This document shows, piece by piece, positions 15,512 to 23,515 of a stretch of 28,612 nucleotides of DNA. The translations under genes and the position numbers were made by a program. Position 1 is the first letter of the stretch. The number at the start of each line of letters is the position of its first letter. Location of the stretch: contig JBBSHJ010000038.1 of assembly GCA_038253135.1 (NCBI GenBank), positions 1 through 28,612 of the forward strand, in the 5' to 3' direction. The notes beneath the pieces were generated by a model that saw only the letters and a program-made list of their open reading frames with translations, did no database searches and had not been told where the DNA came from. The DNA is from JBBSHJ01 sp038253135 (GTDB taxonomy: Bacteria > Actinomycetota > Actinomycetes > Mycobacteriales > QHCD01).

Positions 15512-16549
15512 TCAGCCGCCGATCAGGGTCGCGACGGCGTCGTCCCAGGACAGATCCCGCACCCGCTCGCGGCCGGCCTCGCCCATCTTGCGGGCCAGCG
15601 CGCGGTCGCGGTCCAGCCGGTCGAACGCCTCGCCGAGCTGCTTCGGGGAGCCGTCGGTGACGATGCCGGTCACACCGTCCTCGACCCACTCGAGCACCCC
15701 GCCGGAGTCCCTCGCGGTGATCACCGGCTTCCCGGCGTAAAAGGCCTGCAGGTTCACATAGCCCATGTCCTCGTCGGCCGGGGCGTAGAGGACCGCGAGC
15801 GCGTTGCCGAAAAGGTCGATCGCCTTCTCGTCGCTCACGAAGCCGGGCAGGTCCAGCCGGGCATCCACGCGCAGCTCCCGCGCGCGGTGGCGGACCGGGT
15901 CGAGCAGCTCGCCCCGCCCGGCCGAGACGCCCCGGACCCGGGTGGAACTCCGGGACAGGCCCTCGGCGATCATGCCGGGTCGCTTGTTCTGGTCGAACCG
16001 CTGGATGGCGTAGACGTAGTCGCCGAACTCGCCCGGCCGGAGCCGGTCGAAGAGCGGCGGCGGGTGGTAGAGCGGCGTGGCCGAGAGCCCGTTGAAGCGG
16101 GCCAAACGGTCGGCCACCACCTGCGAGGTGGAGTAGATCCGCTGCGCCTCGCCGAGCGCGATGTTGTCCCACTCGGTCAGCAGCCGGGCCTCCTCGACGG
16201 CGCCGTCGTCGTACCCGAAGTCGGACCAGTCCGCCTTGCTCTCGGCGCCGTCGTACGCCGCCCGGTGCTGGTGGAACAGCCACACGACCTTGTTGGGGTG
16301 GCTGATGAAGTACGACGGGAAGTTGGTCGCGATGACCAGGTCGGCGTCCGCGGGGATCAGCCGCCAGGCCGTGGGGGAGTCGAAGACCCGCCCCTTCTCC
16401 CAGCCGACGGGGATGCGCACCAGCTCGACGCGGTGCCCGGCCGCCCGGAGAGCGGTGACGAGGTTCTCCTGGTGCTGCTCCGCGCCGCCGTGCATGAACG
16501 GCTTCTGCGCACCGCACACGAGGATGTCGAGCGCCTTGGGGTCAGACAT
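15512..16549 (-). CDS. Glycosyltransferase family 4 protein
   Basis: A 345-aa GT-B fold glycosyltransferase. The N-terminal half carries the acceptor-side GGAEQHQ motif (21-27) typical of GT4; the second half has GDYVYAIQRFDQNKRPGMIA (donor-domain entry), LDLPGFVSDEKAIDLFGNAL, YAPADEDMGYVNLQAFYAGK and PVITARDSGGVLEWVEDG, where the first glutamate of the usual E-x7-E pair lies in PADEDMGYV and the second position is Gln. It probably transfers a sugar from a nucleotide donor to a lipid-linked acceptor in the cytoplasm. ATG 16549 was preferred over GTG 16561, with a weak AGGTG upstream. It is first in a three-gene minus-strand operon, divergent from wzm. Confidence 0.87.
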   Translation of the reverse strand: MSDPKALDILVCGAQKPFMHGGAEQHQENLVTALRAAGHRVELVRIPVGWEKGRVFDSPTAWRLIPADADLVIATNFPSYFISHPNKVVWLFHQHRAAYDGAESKADWSDFGYDDGAVEEARLLTEWDNIALGEAQRIYSTSQVVADRLARFNGLSATPLYHPPPLFDRLRPGEFGDYVYAIQRFDQNKRPGMIAEGLSRSSTRVRGVSAGRGELLDPVRHRARELRVDARLDLPGFVSDEKAIDLFGNALAVLYAPADEDMGYVNLQAFYAGKPVITARDSGGVLEWVEDGVTGIVTDGSPKQLGEAFDRLDRDRALARKMGEAGRERVRDLSWDDAVATLIGG

Positions 16550-16943
16550 TCCGGTCCGCACCTGTCGGGGGCATCGGGCATCAACCTCGGTTCCATCGGA
16601 TGCGGTTGGTCGGTTCGGGCTCGGTCGGTAGAACGTTCTGCCAATTCCTTGCGTGCCCAGGCCCGGTCCCGGCGGCCGGCCGTTCGGAGTGATGGCGGAT
16701 CATATCGAGTCGCCGTTCGGGCCGTCGCGACCGCCGGCGGCGTGACCCGCCAGGGCGCGTTCGTTTGGGGCACCCCATGCCCGCGCTTATCATCGTCTCG
16801 GACCACAGCCCGGCGAGCCTCGCGGAGCGGGTACGCCGGGCGTCCATGAAGCGGCCGTCGCGAGGCGGGCGTGAGATCGCGCCGCAGCATCGCGGCCCCG
16901 ACCGCCAGCCAGCGAGCCACACAGACGGGTCAACGGAAACCGA
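16550..16943. other. Divergent intergenic region between GT4 operon and wzm-wzt (394 bp)
   Basis: No convincing gene lies here. It contains candidate promoters for both directions: TATGAT on the minus strand at 16699-16704 (about 150 bases upstream of the GT4 start, with a poor -35) and TATCAT on the plus strand at 16789-16794. A perfect palindrome AGAACGTTCT lies at 16630-16639, possibly an operator. Confidence 0.5.
16765..16794 (+). promoter_or_regulatory. Candidate promoter of the wzm-wzt operon
   Basis: TTGGGG (16765-16770) and TATCAT (16789-16794) are separated by 18 bp, a reasonable -35/-10 pair; TATCAT differs from TATAAT at one base. It would leave an untranslated leader of roughly 140 bases before wzm. 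Confidence 0.4.
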
Positions 16944-18038
16944 ATGGCATTCGACACCCAGACGCGCGGCGACGAGCCGCACGGCAAGACGCACGCGACC
17001 GCGCACGGAGCGGCTCCCGGGCACCGGTCCGGGATGGTGCGCGACCTGCCCATGGAGCGGGTCTCGGCCAAGCCCGCCTTCCTCCGCGGCTTCATCCCCA
17101 CCGTGCAGGACGTCTGGGCCTACCGCGAGCTGCTCGGCCAGCTGGTCCGCAAGGAACTGAAGATCAAGTACAAGGACTCCGTCCTCGGCTTCTTCTGGAC
17201 CCTGCTGCGACCGCTGCTGATGCTCCTCGTCTACTCGATCGCGATCGGGACCTTCCTCGGCAACAGCAAGAACATCCCGGAGTTCGGCGTCTTCCTCTAC
17301 ACCGGGCTGCTCGCGTGGGCCCTCTTCACCGACATCATCGGCGGCTGCACCGGCACGATCATCTCCAACGCCGGGCTGGTCAAGAAGGTCTACTTTCCGC
17401 GCGAGCTCTTCCCGCTCTCGGTCGTCGGCGCCGCCTTCATCAACTTCCTGCTGCAGTTCGTCGTGCTGATCGGCGCGTATGTGGTGACGTGGCACCCGCC
17501 GACCTTCTCGACCGATTTGCTACTGGTGCCCTTGGCCGTGCTGGTGATGGTCTTCTTCGCCTTCGCCCTCGGACTGGTCCTCGGCGCGGTCAATGTGTAC
17601 CTGCGCGACGTGGAGTACCTCGTCGAGGTCACCCTGTTGCTGTGGTTCTGGATGACGCCGATCGTCTACGACTGGACGAAGGTCCACAACAAGATGGTGT
17701 GTCAGGGCGGGAATTCACTCGCCGCGGTACGCGGTCTGCAGGGTTACAACCACCTGCCACCTATCGGCAGCGTCAAGTCCGAGAACGCGTGCTACATCAC
17801 GGACAACCACCTCATCCATGTCTTTCAGATCTACCTCGCCAACCCGATGGCCAACGTCGTACTGGCGTTCCAACGAGCGTTGTGGCCCGGCGGTCGCACC
17901 GAGAAGGGTTCGCCGTTCTACTACAGCGGCGACCTGTTCATCCGCCTCGGCGTCCTGCTCGGGGTCTGCGTCGTACTCGTCTGGATCGCGCAGCGGATCT
18001 TCGCCCGCGCCCAGGGCAACTTCGCCCAGGAGCTCTGA
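16944..18038 (+). CDS. wzm: ABC-2 type polysaccharide exporter, permease (Wzm/TagG-like)
   Basis: A 364-aa integral membrane protein that forms the channel of a lipid-linked glycan exporter together with Wzt. After a ~45-residue polar N-terminus comes the amphipathic segment RELLGQLVRKELKIKYKDSV LG, typical of Wzm/TagG gate helices, then membrane helices at about 83-105, 115-138, 155-180, 193-218, 226-242 and a last one near 338-356. The loop before the final helix is unusually long (about 245-335) and holds two cysteines (C253, C283) that could form a disulphide outside the cell. ATG 16944 lacks a good Shine-Dalgarno sequence. The stop lies four bases before wzt. In mycobacteria Wzm/Wzt (Rv3783/Rv3781) export galactan; substrate here is unknown. 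Confidence 0.93.
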   Translation: MAFDTQTRGDEPHGKTHATAHGAAPGHRSGMVRDLPMERVSAKPAFLRGFIPTVQDVWAYRELLGQLVRKELKIKYKDSVLGFFWTLLRPLLMLLVYSIAIGTFLGNSKNIPEFGVFLYTGLLAWALFTDIIGGCTGTIISNAGLVKKVYFPRELFPLSVVGAAFINFLLQFVVLIGAYVVTWHPPTFSTDLLLVPLAVLVMVFFAFALGLVLGAVNVYLRDVEYLVEVTLLLWFWMTPIVYDWTKVHNKMVCQGGNSLAAVRGLQGYNHLPPIGSVKSENACYITDNHLIHVFQIYLANPMANVVLAFQRALWPGGRTEKGSPFYYSGDLFIRLGVLLGVCVVLVWIAQRIFARAQGNFAQEL

Positions 18039-18042
18039 TCGC

Positions 18043-19251
18043 ATGCCTCCCGGTCGCAGCGTTGCCGGATCGCCGACCGTCATCCGGATCAACGACGTCT
18101 CCAAGCGATTCAAGATCTACAAGGACAAGTCGCTCAAGGAGCGGGTGGTCAACTTCCGCCGCTCCCGCGACCACGCCGAGGACTTCTGGGCGCTGCGCAA
18201 CGTCTCCGCCGAGGTCGGAGCGGGAGAGACGCTCGGTCTCATCGGCGCGAACGGCTCCGGCAAGAGCACCCTGCTGAAGATCATCGGCGGGATCCTCACG
18301 CCGTCGGAGGGCTTTGTCGAGCGACGCGGCCGGCTCGCCGCACTGCTCGAGCTCGGCGCCGGCTTCCACGGCGACCTCACCGGCCGCGAGAACGTCTACC
18401 TGAACGCCTCGATCCTCGGCCTCACCACCAAGCAGATCGACCGGTACTTCGACGAGATCGTGGATTTCTCCGGCATCGAGGAGTTCATCGACACGCAGGT
18501 GAAGTTCTACTCCTCGGGGATGTACGTGCGGCTGGCCTTCGCCGTCGCCGTACACGTCGACCCCGAGATCCTGCTGGTCGACGAGGTGCTCGCGGTCGGG
18601 GACGAGCCCTACCAGCGCAAGTGCATGGACAAGATCAAGCAGTTCCAGCGCGAGGGTCGCACGATCGTCTTCGTGACCCACGGCCTCGACCAGGTGCGCC
18701 AGCTCTGTGACCGGGTGATCATGCTCGACCACGGCGATGTCAAGGTCAACGGCACGCCGATCGACGCGATCCGCGCCTTCCGGGATCAGTACGACGAGCA
18801 GGAGCTGGCCGACTCCCAGTTGCTCGAGGAGCACGGCCGGCTCGAGTGCCTGTCGCCGATCCGGATCCTCGACCTGAACGGCAACCCTACGACGCGCTTT
18901 CGTCCCGGCGACGGCCTGGCGATCGAGTACGACGTGCGCTCACACAAGCCGACCGATGACTGGGACGCCGGCGTACAGATCACCAACCACCTCGACCTGA
19001 CGGTTTACGGTGTCAACACGCGGCTGATGGACATCACGCTGCCGCCCATCGACGGCCGGCGCACGATCCGCTACGCCTTCGACGGGATCCCGATGGTGGA
19101 GGGGCAGTACTTCATCACCGTCGCCGTGCACCCCAGGGTCGGCCCCGAATACCACCGCATCGACCGCGGGGCGTCGTTCAAGGTCTACAGCGACACCGAG
19201 GATGACGGCGTCATCTACATGCGGCCCAAATTCGACTTGCTGCCGGACTGA
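18043..19251 (+). CDS. wzt: ABC polysaccharide exporter ATPase with C-terminal glycan-binding domain (Wzt)
   Basis: A 402-aa ATPase that powers Wzm. Nucleotide-binding domain, residues 10-250: Walker A GANGSGKST (68-76), ABC signature YSSGMYVRLAF (156-166), Walker B ILLVDEVLAVGD (176-187) and the switch histidine H213 (FVTHGLDQV). GFHGDLTGRENVYLNASILG is typical of the polysaccharide/teichoic-acid subfamily. The extension 262-402 (SPIRILDLNGNPTTRFRPGD ... YHRIDRGASFKVYSD) matches the Wzt C-terminal beta-sandwich, which in E. coli O8/O9a binds the modified non-reducing end of the glycan and couples export to chain termination. Simple TagH-like or mycobacterial Wzt proteins lack it. The ATG is four bases after wzm. 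Confidence 0.93.
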   Translation: MPPGRSVAGSPTVIRINDVSKRFKIYKDKSLKERVVNFRRSRDHAEDFWALRNVSAEVGAGETLGLIGANGSGKSTLLKIIGGILTPSEGFVERRGRLAALLELGAGFHGDLTGRENVYLNASILGLTTKQIDRYFDEIVDFSGIEEFIDTQVKFYSSGMYVRLAFAVAVHVDPEILLVDEVLAVGDEPYQRKCMDKIKQFQREGRTIVFVTHGLDQVRQLCDRVIMLDHGDVKVNGTPIDAIRAFRDQYDEQELADSQLLEEHGRLECLSPIRILDLNGNPTTRFRPGDGLAIEYDVRSHKPTDDWDAGVQITNHLDLTVYGVNTRLMDITLPPIDGRRTIRYAFDGIPMVEGQYFITVAVHPRVGPEYHRIDRGASFKVYSDTEDDGVIYMRPKFDLLPD

Positions 19252-19299
19252 GCCGGGAGGAGCCGACCGTGTGTACCAGGCCGAAGACGAAGGAAGGCC

Positions 19300-20580
19300 A
19301 TGTGTGCTAGAAAGGCCGCCGGGCCGGCCCCGGAGCGACCGCCGATGATCGGTTCACGGGCGTCGTCGGACCGCTCGGGGAAGCTCGCCTTCGTCCCGAC
19401 CCGCTACGCCAAGGGCATGGTCGGCGGGGCCGAGCTGGTGCTCGCGCAGATGGCTCACGGTCTGGCCGAGCGCGGCTGGGACGTCGAGATCCTGACGACC
19501 TGCGCGAGCAACCACTGGACGTGGGAAAACGAGTTGCCCGCGGGTGACTCCATCGTCGACGGCGTCCCGGTGCAGCGCTTCCCGGTTGTCAAGGAGGACA
19601 TCCCCGAGCGCGGCGTGTTGGAGCACGAGATCATGGCCGGCGGCGTGCCGTCGATCACCGAGCAGCAGCGCTGGATGAATTCCGGCATGCGGGTGCCGGC
19701 GCTCTATCACCACCTCGTGGACCATGGCGATGACTACCGCGCCGTCCTCTTCACGCCGTACCCCTCCTGGGTCACCTTCGCCTGCGCGCAGGCGGTGCCC
19801 GACAAGAGCGTGCTGTGGACCTGCCTGCACGACGAGCCCTATGCCTACCTCGAGCTCTTCCAACCGGTTTTCACCGGCGTCGCCGGGCTGCTCTTCCAGA
19901 GCGGGCCCGAACACCAGCTCGCGCACCGCATCGCCGACCCGCTGTCGCCGCACGCCGTCGTCGGCTGCCCGGTCGCCGTGCCGAAGAAGTACGACCCCGA
20001 CGGCTTCCGTGAGCGTTACGGCATTGATGGCCGGTTCGTCTTCTACACCGGCCGGCGCGAGGGCGGCAAGGGCTGGCCCGACCTGCTGGACATGCTCGCC
20101 CGCGCGGTCGCGCGATCCCCCGAGCTGCCGTTCTCCCTGGTCACGGGGGGCGCCGGTGAGATCGACGCTCCGGCCCCGATCAAGGACCGCGTCATCGACG
20201 TCGGCTTCCTCCCCGACGAGGAGCGTGACAATGCGATGGCCGCGGCCGATGCCTATATGCAGCCGGGCAGGTACGAAGCCTTCTCGATGACCATCATGGA
20301 ATCGTGGCTCGCGGGCACTCCGGTGATCGCCAACGGCGCGGGTGAGGTGGTCGCCTGGCACTGCAAGCGATCCGGGGCCGGACTCACCTATGACGACGAG
20401 TTCGAATTCGAGCAGTGCCTGCGGTTTCTCGCCGAGGCTCCCGAAGCCGCCGCCGAACTCGCCGCGCCTGGCCGCGACTACGTGTTGGACAATTACCAGA
20501 CCGAGCACGTCCTCGACCGGGTCGAGTGTGAAATCGCTAGATGGACAGGGATTCGGAAGGGCTCGGTAGCCGGCTCGTGA
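19300..20580 (+). CDS. Glycosyltransferase family 4 protein
   Basis: A 426-aa GT-B enzyme. VGGAELVLAQMAHGLAERGW (41-60) is the GT4 N-terminal acceptor motif; FVFYTGRREGGKGWPDLLDM opens the donor domain; RVIDVGFLPDEERDNAMAAA and GRYEAFSMTIMESWLAGTPV with the E-x7-E pair (YEAFSMTIME) bind the nucleotide-sugar. It likely adds a sugar to the exported glycan. ATG 19300 follows AAGGAAGG closely. The gene starts 48 bases after wzt and overlaps the next glycosyltransferase by GTGA, so it belongs to the export operon. Donor and linkage are not predictable. Confidence 0.88.
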   Translation: MCARKAAGPAPERPPMIGSRASSDRSGKLAFVPTRYAKGMVGGAELVLAQMAHGLAERGWDVEILTTCASNHWTWENELPAGDSIVDGVPVQRFPVVKEDIPERGVLEHEIMAGGVPSITEQQRWMNSGMRVPALYHHLVDHGDDYRAVLFTPYPSWVTFACAQAVPDKSVLWTCLHDEPYAYLELFQPVFTGVAGLLFQSGPEHQLAHRIADPLSPHAVVGCPVAVPKKYDPDGFRERYGIDGRFVFYTGRREGGKGWPDLLDMLARAVARSPELPFSLVTGGAGEIDAPAPIKDRVIDVGFLPDEERDNAMAAADAYMQPGRYEAFSMTIMESWLAGTPVIANGAGEVVAWHCKRSGAGLTYDDEFEFEQCLRFLAEAPEAAAELAAPGRDYVLDNYQTEHVLDRVECEIARWTGIRKGSVAGS

Positions 20581-22118
20581 AGATTCTGATGGTGACGCCG
20601 TACCCTCCGATGCGCGACGGGATCGCGACGTACGCCGCCCAGGCCGTGCGGCAGCTGCGGGCCGAGGGCCATGACGTAGAGGTGCTCTCACCGGGCCCGT
20701 CGGCGGCGCATTATCACCTCGACCTGGTCGGACCTCGCGGCGCGCTCGCGCTGGGTAAACGCGTGCCTCGATACGACAAGGTGATCGTGCAGTTCCACCC
20801 CGATTTCTTCTACCCGCTGCCGAGCTCGGTGCGCGACCGCATCGAGGTCTCGCTCGCGCTCGCGGCGAGCTTCCGGCTGGCGCGCGAGGTCGAGGTGGTC
20901 GTGCACGAGATCGACTACCGCCACGGCCGGCTGCGCTCGCCGGACGGCTACGCCGCCCGGGCCTTGTGGCACTCGGTGGACCGGATACTCGTGCACACCG
21001 AGGGGGAGCGACGCGATTTCATCACGGCGTTCGGGGTCTCCTCGACGCGAGTGCTGCTCGCGACGCACGGGGCGCGGTTCAGCAGGAACACCCACCACGA
21101 CCACGAAACCGCGCGTGCATCGCTCGGCGTTCCGGCCGACGCGCTGATGTTCCTGACGATCGGGTTCATCCAGGAGAGCAAGGGCTTCGACCGGGCCATC
21201 CTGGCCTTCGCCGGGCTCGGCGCGCGCGGTGCGCGGCTCGACGTCGTGGGTAGGTCGCGGCTGGCCGAGGACGGCAGCGGTTATGAGAACCACGTGGACG
21301 TGCTCGCCGCGGCGACCGATGGTGTGCACCGGCACAAGGGCTTCGTCAGCGACGAGCTGTTCGACCGCTGGATCGTCGCCTCGGACGTCGTCGTCCTGCC
21401 CTACCGCAATGTCTGGTCCTCTGGAGTGCTCGAGCGCGCGTCGCTCTACGACAAGGAGGTCATCGCGACCCGGATCGGGGGACTCGCGGAGCAGGCAGCC
21501 GACCGTCCGGGTATGACGTTCGTGCGCGATGACGCCGGGCTGCGCCGGGCGATGTGGGAGCGGGTCATGGGGGCCCGCAAGGGCCTGACTCTCGAACCGT
21601 GGCCGGCCGAGGGCGACCGGCTGCGCGCCGACCTGCAACGGCAGATCCGGCGCCGGGCCGCCGCTGCCCGGGGCTCCCGAGCCGCCTCGGCCGCGCCGGT
21701 CGGTGCCGCCCCGGATGTCGCGGCCGCCCGGGAGCGCGCGGCCCTCGTGGCGGGTGCGGTCAGCGCGCCGGTACGCCGCGTGGGCGAGTTGGCGCTCCCA
21801 CCGACGGCGTCGCAGCGCAGCGGCGGCGCCCTCGTCAAGAGAGTGGTCCGCCGGCTCACGGCATGGGAGCTCGGGCCGATCGTCGGCGAGGTCAACGCGC
21901 TGCGGGCCGCCACCATTGAGAGCCTGGAGAGCGCGGGCGCGCAGGTCGGCGTCGCCGCCGCGACCGCGGACGACGCGGAGCGGGCGGTCCGGTCCCGCGG
22001 GCAGCGCTCGGCCGGCCGGGCAGCCGGGAAGCGGGGATCCGGCGGCCCGGCCGTTCGGACCGAGCGGGCCGACGCGCTCGACGACGGCATCGCCTGCCCG
22101 CCGCCGCGCCGCGGCTAG
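20577..22118 (+). CDS. Glycosyltransferase family 4 protein with extended C-terminal tail
   Basis: A 513-aa protein. Residues 1-360 are a GT-B glycosyltransferase: KILMVTPYPPMRDGIATYAA (N-terminal motif), VVVHEIDYRHGR, LTIGFIQESKGFDRAILAFA (donor domain), HKGFVSDELFDRWIVASDVV and VLPYRNVWSSGVLERASLYD, where S/G-x-LE-A replaces the usual acidic loop. From about 370 to 513 follows an Ala/Arg/Ser-rich tail, unusual for the family, with one helical island VKRVVRRLTAWELGPIVGEV continuing NALRAATIESLE, which may dock a partner protein. The GTG at 20577 overlaps the previous stop by four bases. A 242-bp gap follows before the next gene. Confidence 0.85.
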   Translation: MKILMVTPYPPMRDGIATYAAQAVRQLRAEGHDVEVLSPGPSAAHYHLDLVGPRGALALGKRVPRYDKVIVQFHPDFFYPLPSSVRDRIEVSLALAASFRLAREVEVVVHEIDYRHGRLRSPDGYAARALWHSVDRILVHTEGERRDFITAFGVSSTRVLLATHGARFSRNTHHDHETARASLGVPADALMFLTIGFIQESKGFDRAILAFAGLGARGARLDVVGRSRLAEDGSGYENHVDVLAAATDGVHRHKGFVSDELFDRWIVASDVVVLPYRNVWSSGVLERASLYDKEVIATRIGGLAEQAADRPGMTFVRDDAGLRRAMWERVMGARKGLTLEPWPAEGDRLRADLQRQIRRRAAAARGSRAASAAPVGAAPDVAAARERAALVAGAVSAPVRRVGELALPPTASQRSGGALVKRVVRRLTAWELGPIVGEVNALRAATIESLESAGAQVGVAAATADDAERAVRSRGQRSAGRAAGKRGSGGPAVRTERADALDDGIACPPPRRG

Positions 22119-22133
22119 CACCAGGCCGGAAGG

Positions 22134-22308
22134 TTGCGGACGCCGGCCCTGGCGCTGGCCGCCATCGGCGTAGTCAAGGCGATCCTGGATCTCTCGCTGC
22201 GGTTGGGGTTGTTGTCGACCGGCCGGCGTCCTGCTGATGCGCACCGGTGCGTTGACCGGCGGTGTCGCCTTGCTGGCCGACCTTATCGTGCGGTCGCGCG
22301 ATGCCTGA
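22134..22308 (+). pseudogene. Possible frameshifted small membrane-protein remnant
   Basis: From TTG 22134 (after GGAAGG) a hydrophobic peptide RTPALALAAIGVVKAILDLS continues LRLGLLST, then loses sense. One frame over, from about 22225, GVLLMRTGALTGGVALLADL continues to TGA at 22306-22308. A single frameshift near 22215-22230 would join them into a ~58-aa protein with two hydrophobic segments. Both parts are short and GC-rich DNA favours such peptides, so this is weak. Confidence 0.22.
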
Positions 22309-22348
22309 GCGGCCGTCGTACCCTCGGAGCCGCCGCGTGCGCGTGCCG

Positions 22349-22361
22349 TAATCTCGGGCTA
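22349..22361 (+). promoter_or_regulatory. Leaderless-type promoter at the beta-sandwich methyltransferase gene
   Basis: TAATCT (22349-22354) is followed six bases later by the ATG at 22361. This is the clearest of the leaderless-type promoters in the window and suggests a new transcription unit begins here, separate from the wzm-wzt operon. Confidence 0.55.
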
Positions 22362-23506
22362 TGGAACTGGCCGATGTTGCCCGCACCTGGGACACACTCG
22401 GTCGCACGGATCCGCTCGGAGCGATCATCTCGACTCCCGACAAGCGCCGCGGCGGCTGGGATCCGGAGGAATTCTTCGCGAGCGGGCGCGCCGAGATCCA
22501 CGACGTCCTCGGCCGGGTGGAGACGGCTCTGGGTCGTGGCTTCGGTACGGCGCGCGCGCTCGATTTCGGCTGCGGCGTCGGGCGATTGACCCAAGCCCTG
22601 GCCGGCCGGTTCGACCGGTGCGACGGGGTGGACATCGCGCTGTCGATGATCGACTGGGCCGAGCGGTACAACCGCTATGAGTCGCGGTGCCGCTATCACC
22701 TCAACACCGGCGATGACCTCGGCCTGTTCGCGGACGCGAGTTTTGATCTCGTCTACACCGCGCACGCCCTGCAGCATGTGGAACGGCAATACGCGACCCG
22801 CTACGTCGAGGAGTTCTTCCGGGTCCTCGGGCCCGCCGGCGTCGCGGTCATCGAGGTGGTGACCGAGCCGGTGCGCGGGGTCGACGGCCCGCTGGACGAT
22901 GGCGGCTTCCGCCTCGAGATCGTCGCCGGCCGGATCGGCCGGTTGCTGGCCGGGCAGACCGCGACGGTGCCGCTGACCGTCATCAACCGCGGCGACGGGG
23001 TGCTGCCGGCGGTCGGCACCGACGGCTGGTTCCAGGTCAGCATCGGCAACCATTGGCTGGATTCCGCCGGTGCCGGCGCCTTCGACGATGGCCGCGTCCC
23101 GCTGCCGCGGGATCTCGGCCCGGGTGAGTCGGCGACGGTCGCCCTCGACGTCACGGCTCCCTCCGCACCCGGCCGCTACGCGCTGGAGATCGATGGCGTA
23201 CAGGAGGGCGTCGCGTGGTTCGCCGACAAGGGAAACCGGCCGGCGCGCCTGGCCGTCGTGGTTTCCGCCGGCCCGTCGCTGGCCTCGCGATTGCGGCACG
23301 TCGCGATCCGTCCTGGGCCCCGTGCGCCGGGCAACGACCGCGAGCTGCGCGCCGCCCGCAAGGAGATGTTCGGCTGGCCCGCCGACGAGGTCCGCGCCTT
23401 CATCGCCGCGTGTGGTGGCACGGTCGCGGACGTCATCGACTGGGACGAGATCTCCGGCACCCGGTCCTACGACTGGCAGCGCCGGGGTTTCGTGTGCACC
23501 CGCTGA
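22361..23506 (+). CDS. SAM-dependent methyltransferase with inserted Ig-like beta-sandwich domain
   Basis: A 381-aa protein in three parts. Residues 1-170 form a class I methyltransferase: ARALDFGCGVGRLTQALAG (64-82, SAM motif I), VDIALSMIDWAE (90-101), and DLVYTAHALQHV (129-140). Residues about 183-302 form a beta-rich unit (GQTATVPLTVINRGDGVLPA ... LGPGESATVALDVTAPSAPG) that reads like an Ig/NEW3-type fold with tight turns, as found in extracellular or carbohydrate-binding modules. Residues 305-381 return to a methyltransferase-like C-terminal element (EMFGWPADEVRAFIAACGGT). There is no signal peptide, so the sandwich works in the cytoplasm and may bind a glycan acceptor. It probably methylates a sugar of the exported glycan. 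The start is set by the -10 box six bases upstream. A palindromic repeat follows the stop. Confidence 0.85.
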   Translation: MELADVARTWDTLGRTDPLGAIISTPDKRRGGWDPEEFFASGRAEIHDVLGRVETALGRGFGTARALDFGCGVGRLTQALAGRFDRCDGVDIALSMIDWAERYNRYESRCRYHLNTGDDLGLFADASFDLVYTAHALQHVERQYATRYVEEFFRVLGPAGVAVIEVVTEPVRGVDGPLDDGGFRLEIVAGRIGRLLAGQTATVPLTVINRGDGVLPAVGTDGWFQVSIGNHWLDSAGAGAFDDGRVPLPRDLGPGESATVALDVTAPSAPGRYALEIDGVQEGVAWFADKGNRPARLAVVVSAGPSLASRLRHVAIRPGPRAPGNDRELRAARKEMFGWPADEVRAFIAACGGTVADVIDWDEISGTRSYDWQRRGFVCTR

Positions 23507-23515
23507 CCTGCTCCC

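Noticed and set aside
16630..16639. LexA/SOS box
   Set aside because: AGAACGTTCT has GAAC and GTTC adjacent; the actinobacterial LexA site needs four bases between them.
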